NCBI GenBank assembly: GCA_000827325.1
Contig: KN832886.1
Span: forward strand, 625,655 to 689,654
DNA from: Oidiodendron maius Zn
Lineage: Eukaryota; Ascomycota; Leotiomycetes; Myxotrichaceae
DNA length: 64,000 nucleotides
Direction of reading: 5' to 3'
Below are positions 63,848 to 64,000 of the stretch, in pieces (the first letter of the stretch is position 1; each line of letters starts with the position of its first letter). The notes below the pieces were generated by a model. That model made no database searches, had not been told where the DNA came from, and worked only from the letters and a program-made list of their open reading frames with translations. The translations under genes were made by a program, and so were the position numbers.

Positions 63848-64000
63848 AGACAGCAAGGTATTCTGGAGCCCTGACGCGCGTCCAGCCACGTCACTGCTGG
63901 TATTATAGATTTTGGTTGAGGAATATGACCGAGAATAATACTCTTCTGGTCCAGACATAGCCGGCCCTGGGCCGCACAGCATCCGCAGCGAATCCGCAGC

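Overview
The window reads as nuclear DNA of a filamentous ascomycete, most likely Pezizomycotina and plausibly Eurotiales. Coding regions are split by short (about 50-130 bp) GT-AG introns, and the families are typical of such fungi: Zn2Cys6, bZIP and bHLH regulators, a cAMP-receptor-like GPCR, tyrosinases, a GH18 chitinase and an SPFH protein. There are no operons. Long AT-rich stretches with broken genes separate the functional blocks. I infer the taxon from gene style only.

Region 1 (1.4-19.5 kb) is the most interesting part: an arsenic-centred accessory island. In order it holds a decayed rhodopsin-domain membrane protein, arrestin-like gene A, a PHO84-type phosphate permease, a PHO4/NUC-1-like bHLH regulator divergent from that permease, a bZIP regulator, an Acr2-type arsenate reductase, an Acr3 arsenite efflux permease, ArsH, arrestin-like gene B (a paralogue of A with the same exon plan), a second bZIP regulator, an arsenite methyltransferase (ArsM), and half of a chromate transporter. 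Arsenate enters through phosphate permeases, is reduced by Acr2 and exported by Acr3. ArsM and ArsH act on methylated species. Arrestins control permease endocytosis. The set therefore suggests an integrated arsenate/phosphate handling module with its own regulators and possibly its own transporter-trafficking adaptors. Several members (permease, reductase, Acr3, ArsM, ChrA) carry a frameshift or a stop, so the island may be decaying or the assembly may contain indels. Four of its introns appear to use GC-AG splice sites.

Region 2 (19.8-36 kb) holds a GH18 chitinase, a truncated DHA2 drug-efflux relic and three paralogous small secreted Cys-rich (PAN/apple-like) proteins. Two of these lie in a diverged segmental duplication of about 2 kb. 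Region 3 (37-47.4 kb) holds tyrosinase and laccase relics, an intact secreted lactonase/muconate-cyclase-like enzyme, a GPCR, an oxalate decarboxylase relic and a Mutator-like MITE with a perfect 9-bp target duplication.

Region 4 (49.4-55 kb) is a small metabolic cluster: a sugar epimerase-like TIM barrel, an alpha/beta hydrolase and a Zn2Cys6 factor with two stops. Region 5 (55.5-64 kb) holds an intact SPFH/stomatin protein, an RTC3/SBDS-like relic, an intact tyrosinase and a frameshifted GST. Many premature stops fit C-to-T or G-to-A changes, as expected from RIP-like mutation. I found no tRNA, rRNA or CRISPR array, and no Starship captain that I could recognise.
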